A stretch of 64,000 bases of DNA from Streptomyces sp. Z26 (GCF_003665095.1 NZ_RCHV01000002.1:5522501-5586500), one strand, 5' to 3'. Counted from the stretch's first letter, positions 24,539 to 35,164 are shown. Translations and numbers: made by a program. Notes: generated by a model not told the origin, from the letters alone.

Positions 24539-24658
24539 GTGCCAGACCACGTCGGCGAACTCAAGCGCCACAAAGCCCTCACCACCCGCTACAACAAACG
24601 CGCCCGCCACTAGACAGCCATGGGCACCCTCGCCTGCCTCCAACTCTGGCTCCCGTGA
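24539..24658 (+). pseudogene. C-terminal remnant of an IS5-like transposase
   Basis: Translation gives VGELKRHKALTTRYNKRARH, a stop (TAG at 24611-24613) and then TAMGTLACLQLWLP before TGA at 24656. This is the usual end of IS5-family DDE transposases (KLKxxRxxATRYDKxAxxY...LWL), with a TAG where most members have a Tyr codon. Everything upstream is missing and I see no terminal repeats. It marks the insertion that destroyed the kinase gene. Confidence 0.65.
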
Positions 24659-24673
24659 CTTTGCGGACACGCC

Positions 24674-26209
24674 CTAGGCATGGATCGGGGGGAGGCCGTA
24701 GCGACTGACGGCCAGATATGTTTCCGGGGTGGCCGCCTCGAGAAGACCTTCGTCACCCGTCAGGTCGAGCTCCGGTTCCTCGGGACGGCGTAGTAGGTCG
24801 CTCCAGTCGCTCGTCGCTCCACGCTCGTAGGCTTCCCGGAGAAGGGAGCGCAGCCGGGGGCCGGCTTCCTCCCGCTGTTCGTGGACAATCCGCCGCTGGG
24901 TGAGTCGCAGCTCGTCCTGAGCGTCTTCGCTGCCCCGCTCGTCGACGGCCAGCTGATTCTCGGCGCGCAGCCCCGGGGTACGCCAAGTGATCGCGAGATC
25001 TTCCTCGTGGAGGCGCGCGCAGACGGCGAACAGCTTCCGGGACATACCGAGATGTACCTCGGTGCTGGGGATGCGACAGGTGAGGAAGTCGTCAATCCCC
25101 CAGGAACGGATCTGGGCACGTGGGAGGTGTGACTTGCCGTGAAGTGCCGCTCCGCGGAGGTCGGCCCGCATGGCGAGGTTGCTATCGTCCTTCTCCAGCG
25201 GCGTGGTCAGTCCGTAGCGTCGGTGGCGCGAAGCGCGGTCGGCCAGCACCGGCACCGTGCGCAACTGCGAGGGCGACGCGGAGCGCAGCGCCAGGTAGAC
25301 GAGCATTTGGGCGCGGGCCGCGCCGATGAGCGCGTTGTCGTTCTCGCCGAGGTGGTCTTCGAGGTTGCCCTCGCCCACCGCTGCCTCGCCGTCGGGGGTG
25401 GATCCGGCCGGGGGAAGGGGTGGCTGGCCGGGGTGCAGCGCGTGGTCGATGGTCAGAAAGAGGTCGGCCCCAGGCCGCATGGCGGCTCCGACCAGGACGC
25501 TGCGGTGCGCGTACGAGCCCAGGACCTTGCTCCCGGCCTCCAGCTGCGCCCACCCGTCGCGCAAGGTTTTGAAGTCGCAGATACCGCCCTTGGCCTCGAT
25601 CAGCCAGTACGCTTTCTCCGCCTCGTGCCGTCCCCACAGGTCCGGCAGCTTCCTCTTGGGGTCCTTGAAGGTGGCACTCAGGGCGGGGACGGGGCCGCCG
25701 AGTTCGAGGTGCTCGGTCTGCCCCAGACCCAGCAGCGAGCGGCAGACCCACTCGGTCATCGTCATGCCCAGCTGGTAGGCGGCAGCGCTCTTTGCGGTGC
25801 GCTCGGCGCCGTACGCGTAGACCGGGTTCAACGTCAGGCGCCGGCCCGTGGCACCCGGCACGCGGGGCTGATGCTCGAAGGGGTGCGCACCTAGATAGGC
25901 GTACAACGGGGCGACTCGGGCGACGAGCTCCCCATGTGTGTACTGCGGCTGGTTCTGCAGGTGCGGGGTGATGTCGCGGCCGACCTCAGTGGCCGCCTTG
26001 ATGATCTCCCGCCACGTGGTGGTCGGGGCATACCAGCCGTCCGCCTTCGGGAACCCGTCCGTTGCGCTCCACGCCTTGTGCTCGGCCGTTCGCCACTGCT
26101 TCCTGGGCTTGGCCGCGGGCCCGTTACGAAACAGCACCGGTATGTCGAAGCTGTCGGCGTAGGTGAGTGGCGGCTCGTCGGGGACGTGGGCGGGGATCAT
26201 CGGCGTCAT
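24674..26209 (-). CDS. unrecognised protein with a possible PD-(D/E)xK nuclease core
   Basis: A 511-aa soluble protein that I do not recognise. Residues 189-207 read PD followed 15 residues later by YWLIEAKGG, i.e. D190...E205-x-K207, the spacing and hydrophobic strand of a PD-(D/E)xK nuclease; Q222 in WAQLEAGSK could be the helix Gln found in many members. The preceding TMTEWVCRSLLGLGQTEHLE may be the first helix. The N-terminal 100 residues are Trp- and Pro-rich, and the C-terminal third is charged and helical. There is no partner methylase or helicase next to it. It lies beside an IS scar, with a 17-bp palindrome and a -10-like hexamer upstream (26322-26342). A defence or DNA-processing role is inference only. 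Confidence 0.6.
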   Translation of the reverse strand: MTPMIPAHVPDEPPLTYADSFDIPVLFRNGPAAKPRKQWRTAEHKAWSATDGFPKADGWYAPTTTWREIIKAATEVGRDITPHLQNQPQYTHGELVARVAPLYAYLGAHPFEHQPRVPGATGRRLTLNPVYAYGAERTAKSAAAYQLGMTMTEWVCRSLLGLGQTEHLELGGPVPALSATFKDPKRKLPDLWGRHEAEKAYWLIEAKGGICDFKTLRDGWAQLEAGSKVLGSYAHRSVLVGAAMRPGADLFLTIDHALHPGQPPLPPAGSTPDGEAAVGEGNLEDHLGENDNALIGAARAQMLVYLALRSASPSQLRTVPVLADRASRHRRYGLTTPLEKDDSNLAMRADLRGAALHGKSHLPRAQIRSWGIDDFLTCRIPSTEVHLGMSRKLFAVCARLHEEDLAITWRTPGLRAENQLAVDERGSEDAQDELRLTQRRIVHEQREEAGPRLRSLLREAYERGATSDWSDLLRRPEEPELDLTGDEGLLEAATPETYLAVSRYGLPPIHA

Positions 26210-26321
26210 GGGACAACCCTGGCACGAGCCTCGACGCCCCTGGGGCGGACGCTGCGAGGTTGCTTCGTGATAACTCTGCGTGAAGGCTGACGGCCGCTCA
26301 GGTCGGCCTGACGCGTCGTCG

Positions 26322-26342
26322 ATTATGCAAGATCATCTTGCA
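26322..26342 (-). promoter_or_regulatory. palindrome and -10-like hexamer upstream of the 511-aa gene
   Basis: TGCAAGATCATCTTGCA (26326-26342) is an 8-1-8 perfect palindrome. On the minus strand CATAAT (complement of 26322-26327) abuts it and resembles a -10 box. Its distance to the start at 26209 is about 115 bp. The rest of 26210-26426 shows nothing else I can name. Confidence 0.4.
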
Positions 26343-26426
26343 CATGTGTTGCACAAGGCACTGAAAAAACAGTGATCAGCGACGGGCCTGGAAGCTGAGT
26401 ATTCGCAGCTCAGATGGCATGCTGCG

Positions 26427-26460
26427 GTGTTGTGCCCCTCGAGTCCAAGGGGCACAACAC
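26427..26460. terminator. perfect 13-bp hairpin after the MurA fusion gene
   Basis: GTGTTGTGCCCCT (26427-26439) pairs with AGGGGCACAACAC (26448-26460) over an 8-nt loop, just beyond the stop at 26469 on the minus strand. Confidence 0.75.
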
Positions 26461-26468
26461 CCGGCCGA

Positions 26469-27998
26469 TCAGATGTCGCGGAACGTCTCGATCTGCGCGC
26501 CCACCTGGTTCAGGCGCTCCGCCAGGTCCTCGTAGCCGCGGTTGATGACGTAGACGTTGCGCAGCACCGACGTGCCCTCGGCCGCCATCATGGCGAGGAG
26601 GACGACCACCGCGGGCCGCAGCGCGGGCGGGCACATCATCTCGGCGGCGCGCCAGCGGATCGGGCCGTCGACCAGGACCCGGTGCGGGTCGAGGAGTTGG
26701 AGGCGCCCGCCGAGGCGGTTGAGGTCGGTGAGGTAGATCGCGCGGTTGTCGTAGACCCAGTCGTGGATCAGCGTCTGCCCCTGCGCCGTCGCCGCGATGG
26801 CGGCGAAGAACGGGACGTTGTCGATGTTGAGGCCGGGGAACGGCATCGGGTGGATCTTGTCGATGGGCGCCTCCAGCTTCGAGGGCCGCACGGTCAGGTC
26901 GGTCAGGCGTGTACGGCCGTTGTCCGCCGCGTACTCCGGCGTGCGGTCGTAGTCGAGGCCCATCTCCTCCAGCACGGCGAGTTCGATCTCCAGGAACTCC
27001 ACCGGCACGCGGCGCACGGTCAGTTCGGACTCCGTGACGACGGCGGCCGTGAGCAGGCTCATCGCCTCGACCGGGTCCTCGGAGGGGGAGTAGTCGACGT
27101 CCACGTCGATCCGCGCGACGCCGTGCACGGTGAGGCTGGTGGTGCCGATGCCCTCGACGCGTACGCCCAACTGCTCCAGGAAGAAGCACAGGTCCTGGAC
27201 CATGTAGTTGGACGACGCGTTGCGGATGACGGTGACGCCCGGGTGGCGGGCGGCGGCGAGGAGCGCGTTCTCGGTCACGGTGTCGCCGCGCTCGGTCAGC
27301 ACGATGGGGCGGTCGGGGGCGACGGAACGGTCCACCTGTGCGTGGTAGATGCCCTCGGTCGCGGTGATGTCGAGGCCGAACCGGCGCAGCGCGATCATGT
27401 GCGGCTGCACGGTACGGGTGCCGAGGTCGCAGCCGCCCGCGTACGGGAGGCGGAAGCGTTCGGTGCGGTGCAGCAGCGGCCCGAGGAACATGATGATGCT
27501 GCGCGTACGGCGGGCCGCGTCCGCGTCGATGGCCGCCATGTCCAGCTCGGCGGGCGGCACGATCTCCAGGTCGGCGCCCTCGTTGACCCAACGGGTGCGC
27601 ACGCCGATGGAGTTGAGCACCTCCAGGATGCGGTAGACCTCCTCGATCCGGGCGACCCTGCGCAGCACGGTGCGGCCGGAGTTGAGGAGCGAGGCGCAAA
27701 GGAGCGCGACGCAGGCGTTCTTGCTGGTCTTCACGTCGATGCTGCCGGACAACTGCCGCCCGCCGACGACCCGGAGGTGCATCGGGCCGGAGTAGCCGAG
27801 CGAGACGATCTCGCTGTCGAGGGCCTCCGAGATGCGCGCGATCATCTCAAGGCTGATGTTCTGATTGCCTCGCTCGATACGGTGGACCGCGCTCTGGCTG
27901 GTCCCCAACGCCTCCGCGAGTTGTGCCTGTGTCCAGCCGCGGTGCTGACGGGCATCGCGGATCAAGTGCCCGATGCGGGCGAGGTAATCGTCGCTCAT
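26469..27998 (-). CDS. XRE-type HTH fused to UDP-GlcNAc 1-carboxyvinyltransferase (MurA paralogue)
   Basis: A 509-aa two-part protein. Residues about 5-66 are an XRE helix-turn-helix (IRDARQHRGWTQAQLAEALG, SQSAVHRIERGNQNIS). Residues about 72-505 are a full EPSP-synthase-fold MurA that keeps the substrate Lys-Asn pair (K93-N94 in TSKNACVALL) and the catalytic Cys (C190 in AGGCDLGTRTVQPH). MurA moves enolpyruvate from PEP to UDP-GlcNAc in peptidoglycan precursor synthesis; here the enzyme could also sense these metabolites and control transcription. The same fusion sits beside aconitase in other Streptomyces (SCO5998-like). A TATCTC-N6-GAGATA palindrome lies 12 bp before the start. Confidence 0.9.
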   Translation of the reverse strand: MSDDYLARIGHLIRDARQHRGWTQAQLAEALGTSQSAVHRIERGNQNISLEMIARISEALDSEIVSLGYSGPMHLRVVGGRQLSGSIDVKTSKNACVALLCASLLNSGRTVLRRVARIEEVYRILEVLNSIGVRTRWVNEGADLEIVPPAELDMAAIDADAARRTRSIIMFLGPLLHRTERFRLPYAGGCDLGTRTVQPHMIALRRFGLDITATEGIYHAQVDRSVAPDRPIVLTERGDTVTENALLAAARHPGVTVIRNASSNYMVQDLCFFLEQLGVRVEGIGTTSLTVHGVARIDVDVDYSPSEDPVEAMSLLTAAVVTESELTVRRVPVEFLEIELAVLEEMGLDYDRTPEYAADNGRTRLTDLTVRPSKLEAPIDKIHPMPFPGLNIDNVPFFAAIAATAQGQTLIHDWVYDNRAIYLTDLNRLGGRLQLLDPHRVLVDGPIRWRAAEMMCPPALRPAVVVLLAMMAAEGTSVLRNVYVINRGYEDLAERLNQVGAQIETFRDI

Positions 27999-28009
27999 AC
28001 AGAAGACGG

Positions 28010-28027
28010 TATCTCAGATGTGAGATA
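28010..28027. promoter_or_regulatory. TATCTC-N6-GAGATA operator in front of the XRE-MurA gene
   Basis: TATCTCAGATGTGAGATA has 7-bp perfect arms around GATG. It ends 12 bp upstream of the start codon at 27998, where a bound protein would block transcription or its start. Its outer twelve bases are identical to those of the acnA site at 28317-28334. Confidence 0.55.
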
Positions 28028-28288
28028 GAGGCGCCACCGGAGAGGCTGTTCGGGTGACCCGGGAGCGGTGGTGCCGCGTCGTCGCCGGAAGGTCAACGGG
28101 TGGCCGTACGGGTGCGGTTGGGGCACCGCGCGCCCGTCGCCGTCGGGCCCGTCGACCCGGGGGCGGCCCGGCGCGGTCGCGCCGTACCCACCCCCGTACG
28201 GTTCGCCGCGCCCGCGCCGGGTACCCGCCCCGCGGGAAACCATGCCCCTCCGGGGTCGCCGGGGCGACCGGCCGGGCGGGGCCGGGCA

Positions 28289-28334
28289 TGACCGTGCGGT
28301 GGTCGTGTACTAGAGTTATCTCGACATCGAGATA
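28289..28334 (+). promoter_or_regulatory. acnA: acnA promoter with overlapping palindromic operator
   Basis: A -35-like TGACCG (28289-28294), a 16-nt spacer and -10-like TAGAGT (28311-28316) point to a start near 28323. The perfect palindrome TATCTCGACATCGAGATA (28317-28334, 8-2-8) covers that start point, a classic repressor position. The rest of the 437-bp gap between 27999 and 28435 holds the MurA-gene operator, GTACGG-rich filler at about 28040-28280 with no gene I can support, and the leader described next. Confidence 0.55.
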
Positions 28335-28367
28335 CCTGTCGAAGGCGCACACGCCACCGTCCGGTAG

Positions 28368-31153
<2,786 letters not shown>

Positions 31154-31180
31154 CAGCCTGCGGATTCACCGGTCGTACCC

Positions 31181-31214
31181 GGCGCCGCGCCCCCTCGTCG
31201 GGGGGCGCGGCGCC
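31181..31214 (+). terminator. 14-bp-stem terminator after acnA
   Basis: GGCGCCGCGCCCCC (31181-31194) pairs perfectly with GGGGGCGCGGCGCC (31201-31214) over TCGTCG. Confidence 0.85.
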
Positions 31215-31273
31215 GTCGTATGTCCGTGAGGTCTCAACTAGGGAAAGACTGATGACCTAAGTTGTCTTCGATC

Positions 31274-31306
31274 TTGCCCCCTCGGCGACGAGTGGACTAT
31301 ACCTGT
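31274..31306 (+). promoter_or_regulatory. ngcE promoter with DasR-like (dre) site over the -10
   Basis: TTGCCC (31274-31279), an 18-nt spacer and TATACC (31298-31303) form a plausible promoter. AGTGGACTATACCTGT (31291-31306) matches the DasR consensus ACTGGTCTAGACCAGT at 12 of 16 positions and covers the -10, so DasR binding would block transcription unless glucosamine-6-phosphate is present. The remainder of the 368-bp gap (31154-31521) has the acnA terminator and a leader with four ATCCAG motifs. Confidence 0.5.
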
Positions 31307-31354
31307 CGGCACCTTGCGTGAGCCTCCACACAGCGGGCGGGTCCCTACGGCACG

Positions 31355-31408
31355 ATCCAGCTGCACGCGATATCCAGCCAGACGCAGAAATCCAGACGCA
31401 GAATCCAG
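31355..31408 (+). repeat. four ATCCAG motifs in the ngcE leader
   Basis: ATCCAG occurs at 31355, 31372, 31390 and 31403, two of them inside the direct repeat AGACGCAGAA. The role is unknown. Confidence 0.6.
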
Positions 31409-31521
31409 CTCCACACAGCATGACCCAGCTTCAAATGACCCGCGGTGCCGGACCTTTCGCCCGTCAGCGAGCCGACGGACCGATACACCGCCTGAGTCCT
31501 GGAGAAGGCGAGGACTTGAGC

Positions 31522-32943
31522 ATGGGATTGACCTCCGATGTCAACCGTCGTGACGTGATCAAGCGCGCCGGTGCGCTCGGCCTGGTGGCGGTGCCCGGTA
31601 TGACGGCGCTCTCCGGCTGCGCCAGCGGTGGCGGCGACGACAACAAGGACAAGGTCGACAAGGGGGAGAAGACCAAGGACAATCCGCTCGGCGTCAACGA
31701 GAAGGCCGGACTCGAAGTCGTCATCTTCAACGGCGGATTCGGTGACCAGTACGCGCTCGACGCCGAGAAGGTCTACTCCGACTCGTACGGCAAGGTCACC
31801 CACTCCAAGACGCAGAAGATCCGCACCAAGATGCAGCCGCGGATGGTCAAGGGAAACCCGCCGGACGTCATCAACAATTCCGGCGCCGAGAACATGGACA
31901 TCGCCAGTCTGATCGACGACAAGCAGGTCTCCGACCTCGAAACGCTGCTCGATTCCCCGTCGCTCTTCGACCCGTCGAAGAAGGTGCGCGACCTGATGAT
32001 GCCGGGCACCGTCGAGAAGGGCACGTTCGGCGACGACAAGATGTACCAGCTGAACTACGCGTACACGGTGTACGGCACGTGGTTCTCGCAGAAGGCGCTC
32101 GACGGGCTGGAGGTCGAGTACCCGAAGACCTGGGACGAGATGCTGGCCGTCTGCGCCAAGGCCAAGAAGTCCGGGATGGCGGGCTGGACGTACGCGGGCA
32201 AGCACCCGTACTACTTCGCGTTCACGATCTACCCGTTCATCGGGAAGATCGGCGGCCAGGACGTCCTCAAGGCGATCGACAACCTGGAGCCGAACGCCTG
32301 GAAGCAGGACGCCGTGAAGAAGGCGTTCGAGGCGTACTACGAGCTGCGCGCCAAGGACTACATCCTCAAGGGCACGCCCGGCATCGACCACATCCAGTCG
32401 CAGACCCAGTGGACCAAGGGGAACGCGCTGTTCATCCCGAACGGCTCCTGGGTGGAGAACGAGGCCAAGTCGACCACGCCGAAGGACTTCGGCATGACGG
32501 TCATGCCGCCCACCGGCCTCGACAAGTCCGACGCCATGCCGTTCGAGACGCTGTGGGCCGAGGCCAGCGAGCCGTTCTTCGTGCCCGCGAAGGCGAAGAA
32601 CGTCGAGGGCGGCATGGAGTTCCTGCGCGTGATGATGGGCAAGGAGGCCACGCAGAACTTCACCAAGCAGGTGTCGTCGCTGACCTGCGTGAAGGGTGCC
32701 GCCGACGGCCTCCAGCTGAGCCCCGGACTGGCCTCCGCCAAGAAGGCGCTGGACGCGGCGGGCGACAACATCGTCAGCCCGCGGCTGCCCGACTGGTACC
32801 TCACGCTCCACAAGGAGAAGGTCGGCGGCGCCATCGCGGCGATGATGGCCGGTGACATCAAGCCGGACGAGGCGATGAAGCGGGCGCAGCAGGCCGCCGA
32901 CGAGGTGGCCAAGGACGACTCCGTCAAGAAGTACAAGCGCTGA
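31522..32943 (+). CDS. ngcE: GlcNAc/chito-oligosaccharide ABC importer, substrate-binding lipoprotein
   Basis: A 473-aa solute-binding lipoprotein. The leader has a twin-arginine motif (NRRDVIKRAGALGL) and a lipobox ending at Cys33 (TALSGC), so export is probably Tat-dependent with lipid anchoring. The mature protein has the family-1 sugar-binding pattern (VIFNGGFGDQYALD, TPGIDHIQSQTQWTKGNALF). Gene order with two permeases and rok7B7 downstream and acnA upstream matches SCO6005-6007, the ngcEFG transporter for N-acetylglucosamine and chito-oligosaccharides. ATG at 31522 has GAGGA 7 nt upstream. No ATPase gene is present, as for other Streptomyces sugar importers that share MsiK. Confidence 0.85.
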   Translation: MGLTSDVNRRDVIKRAGALGLVAVPGMTALSGCASGGGDDNKDKVDKGEKTKDNPLGVNEKAGLEVVIFNGGFGDQYALDAEKVYSDSYGKVTHSKTQKIRTKMQPRMVKGNPPDVINNSGAENMDIASLIDDKQVSDLETLLDSPSLFDPSKKVRDLMMPGTVEKGTFGDDKMYQLNYAYTVYGTWFSQKALDGLEVEYPKTWDEMLAVCAKAKKSGMAGWTYAGKHPYYFAFTIYPFIGKIGGQDVLKAIDNLEPNAWKQDAVKKAFEAYYELRAKDYILKGTPGIDHIQSQTQWTKGNALFIPNGSWVENEAKSTTPKDFGMTVMPPTGLDKSDAMPFETLWAEASEPFFVPAKAKNVEGGMEFLRVMMGKEATQNFTKQVSSLTCVKGAADGLQLSPGLASAKKALDAAGDNIVSPRLPDWYLTLHKEKVGGAIAAMMAGDIKPDEAMKRAQQAADEVAKDDSVKKYKR

Positions 32944-32956
32944 TCCCTCCGCGCGC

Positions 32957-32983
32957 CGGGCCCGGTCCCCTCGACCGGGCCCG
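32957..32983 (+). terminator. intra-operon hairpin between ngcE and ngcF
   Basis: CGGGCCCGGTC (32957-32967) pairs perfectly with GACCGGGCCCG (32973-32983). Its place after the binding-protein gene fits attenuation or 3-prime mRNA protection so that more NgcE than permease is made. Confidence 0.6.
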
Positions 32984-33060
32984 CCGCGCGGTCGGCGGAC
33001 GCGGCGGATCAGCGGACCATCGGTTTCATCGGTGCCAACGGGAGTACGGAGCGGGGCGGC

Positions 33061-34137
33061 ATGGCGAATGACGTGCGGGCAGTGGACACGGAACCCACTG
33101 GACCGGCACCACGCAAGGACGCGCGGCGCGCGTCCTTCGGGGACTACCTCCTGTTCGCGGCGACACTCGTGCTGCCGCCCCGGTTCACCCCGGAGCGGGT
33201 GAGATACGACCGGCGCTACCGCACGTTGGACAAGTACCGCTTCATCTGCTGGTTCCTGCTGGCCCCGGTCGTGCTCTACGCGGTGCTGGTCATCTCGCCG
33301 TTCTTCCAGGCGTTCTACTACTCGCTGACGGACTGGTCCGGATTCAGCAGCGAGTTCAGCTTCGTCGGCCTGGACAACTACGAGCGGATGCTCGACGACT
33401 CGGACTTCTGGGCCTCCGTCAAGAACAGCCTGCTGCTGCTGATCGTGGCGCCGTTGGCGACCCTCGGACTGGGCCTGTTCTTCGCGTTCATGCTCCAGGC
33501 GGGCGGTCGGCACCGTAAGTCGGAGGCGATCTCCGGTGTGCGCGGCGCGAAGTTCTACAAGGTCGTGTACTTCTTCCCGCAGGTGCTCTCGGTCGCCATC
33601 ATCGGCGTCGTCTGGGGCGCCATGTACGACCCCATCACCGGCCCGATCAACGAGGTGCTGCGCACCGCCGGGCTGGAGTCCTGGACGCAGAACTGGCTGG
33701 CGAACCCGGACATCGCCATGCTGTGCGTGCTGTTCGTCCTCTGCTGGATGTTCATCGGCTTCTACGTGGTGCTGTTCTCCGCCGCGATGGGCTCCGTACC
33801 GAAGGACATCTACGAGGCGGCGCTGCTCGACGGCGCCAGCCGCCCGACGACGTTCTTCCGTGTCACGCTCCCGCTGATCTGGGACACCGTGCACACGGGC
33901 TGGATCTACATGGGCATCCAGGCGCTCGACGCGTTCGCCATCGTCCACATCATGACGATCAACGCGGGCGGTCCGGGTAACAGCACCCTGGTCACGCCGG
34001 TCTACCTCTACAAGAAGGCGTTCGACTCGGGCCAGGCGGGCTACGCCACGGCGGTGGGCGTCGTGCTGCTGATCATCACGATGATCTTCGCGGCGGTCAT
34101 GATGCTGTTCAACAGGCGCGAGCGGATCGAGTACTGA
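33061..34137 (+). CDS. ngcF: chito-oligosaccharide ABC importer permease NgcF
   Basis: A 358-aa MalF-type permease with about six to seven membrane segments (FICWFLLAPVVLYAVLVISP, SLLLLIVAPLATLGLGLFFA, LCVLFVLCWMFIGFYVVLFS) and the EAA loop EAALLDGASRPTTFFRVTLP that contacts the ATPase. An N-terminal cytoplasmic tail of about 60 residues precedes the first segment. It lies 117 bp after ngcE and one base before ngcG, so the three genes form one operon. Confidence 0.87.
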   Translation: MANDVRAVDTEPTGPAPRKDARRASFGDYLLFAATLVLPPRFTPERVRYDRRYRTLDKYRFICWFLLAPVVLYAVLVISPFFQAFYYSLTDWSGFSSEFSFVGLDNYERMLDDSDFWASVKNSLLLLIVAPLATLGLGLFFAFMLQAGGRHRKSEAISGVRGAKFYKVVYFFPQVLSVAIIGVVWGAMYDPITGPINEVLRTAGLESWTQNWLANPDIAMLCVLFVLCWMFIGFYVVLFSAAMGSVPKDIYEAALLDGASRPTTFFRVTLPLIWDTVHTGWIYMGIQALDAFAIVHIMTINAGGPGNSTLVTPVYLYKKAFDSGQAGYATAVGVVLLIITMIFAAVMMLFNRRERIEY

Positions 34138-34138
34138 G

Positions 34139-35080
34139 ATGAGCGGGGAGATTCAGGTGACGAGCGCGACGCAGCGCACACGGGACGACCGGTCCGCCGA
34201 CGTGGTCGGGAAGGCACCGGCCCCCGCCCCGGCGAAACCGGCGCGCGACGCCCAGGGCGTGACGCTGAACGTCTTCTCCAACGCCTTTCTCGTGCTGTGG
34301 GTGGTGATGGCGGCGGGCCCGCTGGTGTGGGTGATGGTCAACTCCCTGCGGGAGTCGTCCGACATCACCGGCAGTCCGTTCGGCTGGCCCACCTCGCTGA
34401 GTTTCGAGAACTTCACGAACGCGTGGTCCGACGCGAACATCGGCAAGTACGCGCTCAACTCCCTCATCATCCTGTGCGGTTCGCTGCCGGGCACGATGCT
34501 GCTGGGGTCGATGGCGGCGTACGTGATCGCCCGCTTCACCTTCCGCGGGAACCGCGTCGTCTACATGCTGTTCGCGGGCGGGATGATGTTCCCGATCATC
34601 CTGGCGGTCGTGCCGCTGTTCTTCGTCATGGACAACTTCGCGCTGCTGGACACCCGGCACGGGATCATCCTGGCGTACATCGCGTACTCGCTGCCGTTCA
34701 CGACGTTCTTCATGACCTCCTTCTTCCGCACCCTGCCCGGCAGCGTCGCGGAGGCGGCGCTGATCGACGGGGCGTCGCACACGCGCACGTTCTTCCAGAT
34801 CATGCTGCCGATGGCGAAGCCCGGCCTGATCAGCATCGGGATCTTCAACTTCCTCGGCCAGTGGAACCAGTACTTCCTGCCGCTCGCCCTGAACTCCACC
34901 GACCCCGACAAGGCGCTCCTCACGCAGGGCCTCGCGGAGCTGTCGGTGAACCAGGGGTACGAGGGCGACTGGGGCGCGCTGTTCGCGGGGCTGACCATCG
35001 CGATGCTGCCGATCCTGCTGGTGTACATGGTGTTCCAGCGCCAGGTGCAGGAGGGGCTGACGGCGGGCGCCGTGAAGTAG
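34139..35080 (+). CDS. ngcG: chito-oligosaccharide ABC importer permease NgcG
   Basis: A 313-aa MalG-type permease with six membrane segments (LVLWVVMAAGPLVWVMV, VVYMLFAGGMMFPIILAVVP, LTIAMLPILLVYMVF) and the EAA motif EAALIDGASHTRTFFQIMLP. The start may be ATG at 34139, directly after the ngcF stop, or GTG at 34157, which has GGGGAG 7 nt upstream; the latter is the better ribosome site. A hairpin follows at 35129. Confidence 0.87.
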   Translation: MSGEIQVTSATQRTRDDRSADVVGKAPAPAPAKPARDAQGVTLNVFSNAFLVLWVVMAAGPLVWVMVNSLRESSDITGSPFGWPTSLSFENFTNAWSDANIGKYALNSLIILCGSLPGTMLLGSMAAYVIARFTFRGNRVVYMLFAGGMMFPIILAVVPLFFVMDNFALLDTRHGIILAYIAYSLPFTTFFMTSFFRTLPGSVAEAALIDGASHTRTFFQIMLPMAKPGLISIGIFNFLGQWNQYFLPLALNSTDPDKALLTQGLAELSVNQGYEGDWGALFAGLTIAMLPILLVYMVFQRQVQEGLTAGAVK

Positions 35081-35128
35081 CCCGCGACGGCGCCGTCAAC
35101 TAACGGACCCAAGCGAGGCACGCGTACC

Positions 35129-35164
35129 GACCGGGCTTCCGGCTCCGCCACCGGGGGCCCGGTC
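35129..35164 (+). terminator. hairpin after ngcG
   Basis: GACCGGGC (35129-35136) pairs with GCCCGGTC (35157-35164), with a further CCGG/CCGG pair inside. Confidence 0.55.

Noticed and set aside
26469-27998. XRE-MurA as an artefact of two genes fused by a sequencing error
   Set aside because: One uninterrupted frame, intact motifs in both halves, and the same fusion is known beside aconitase in other Streptomyces.
31345-33948. 867-aa open frame antisense to ngcE and ngcF
   Set aside because: It is low-complexity Arg/Val/Leu-rich translation opposite two well-supported transporter genes.
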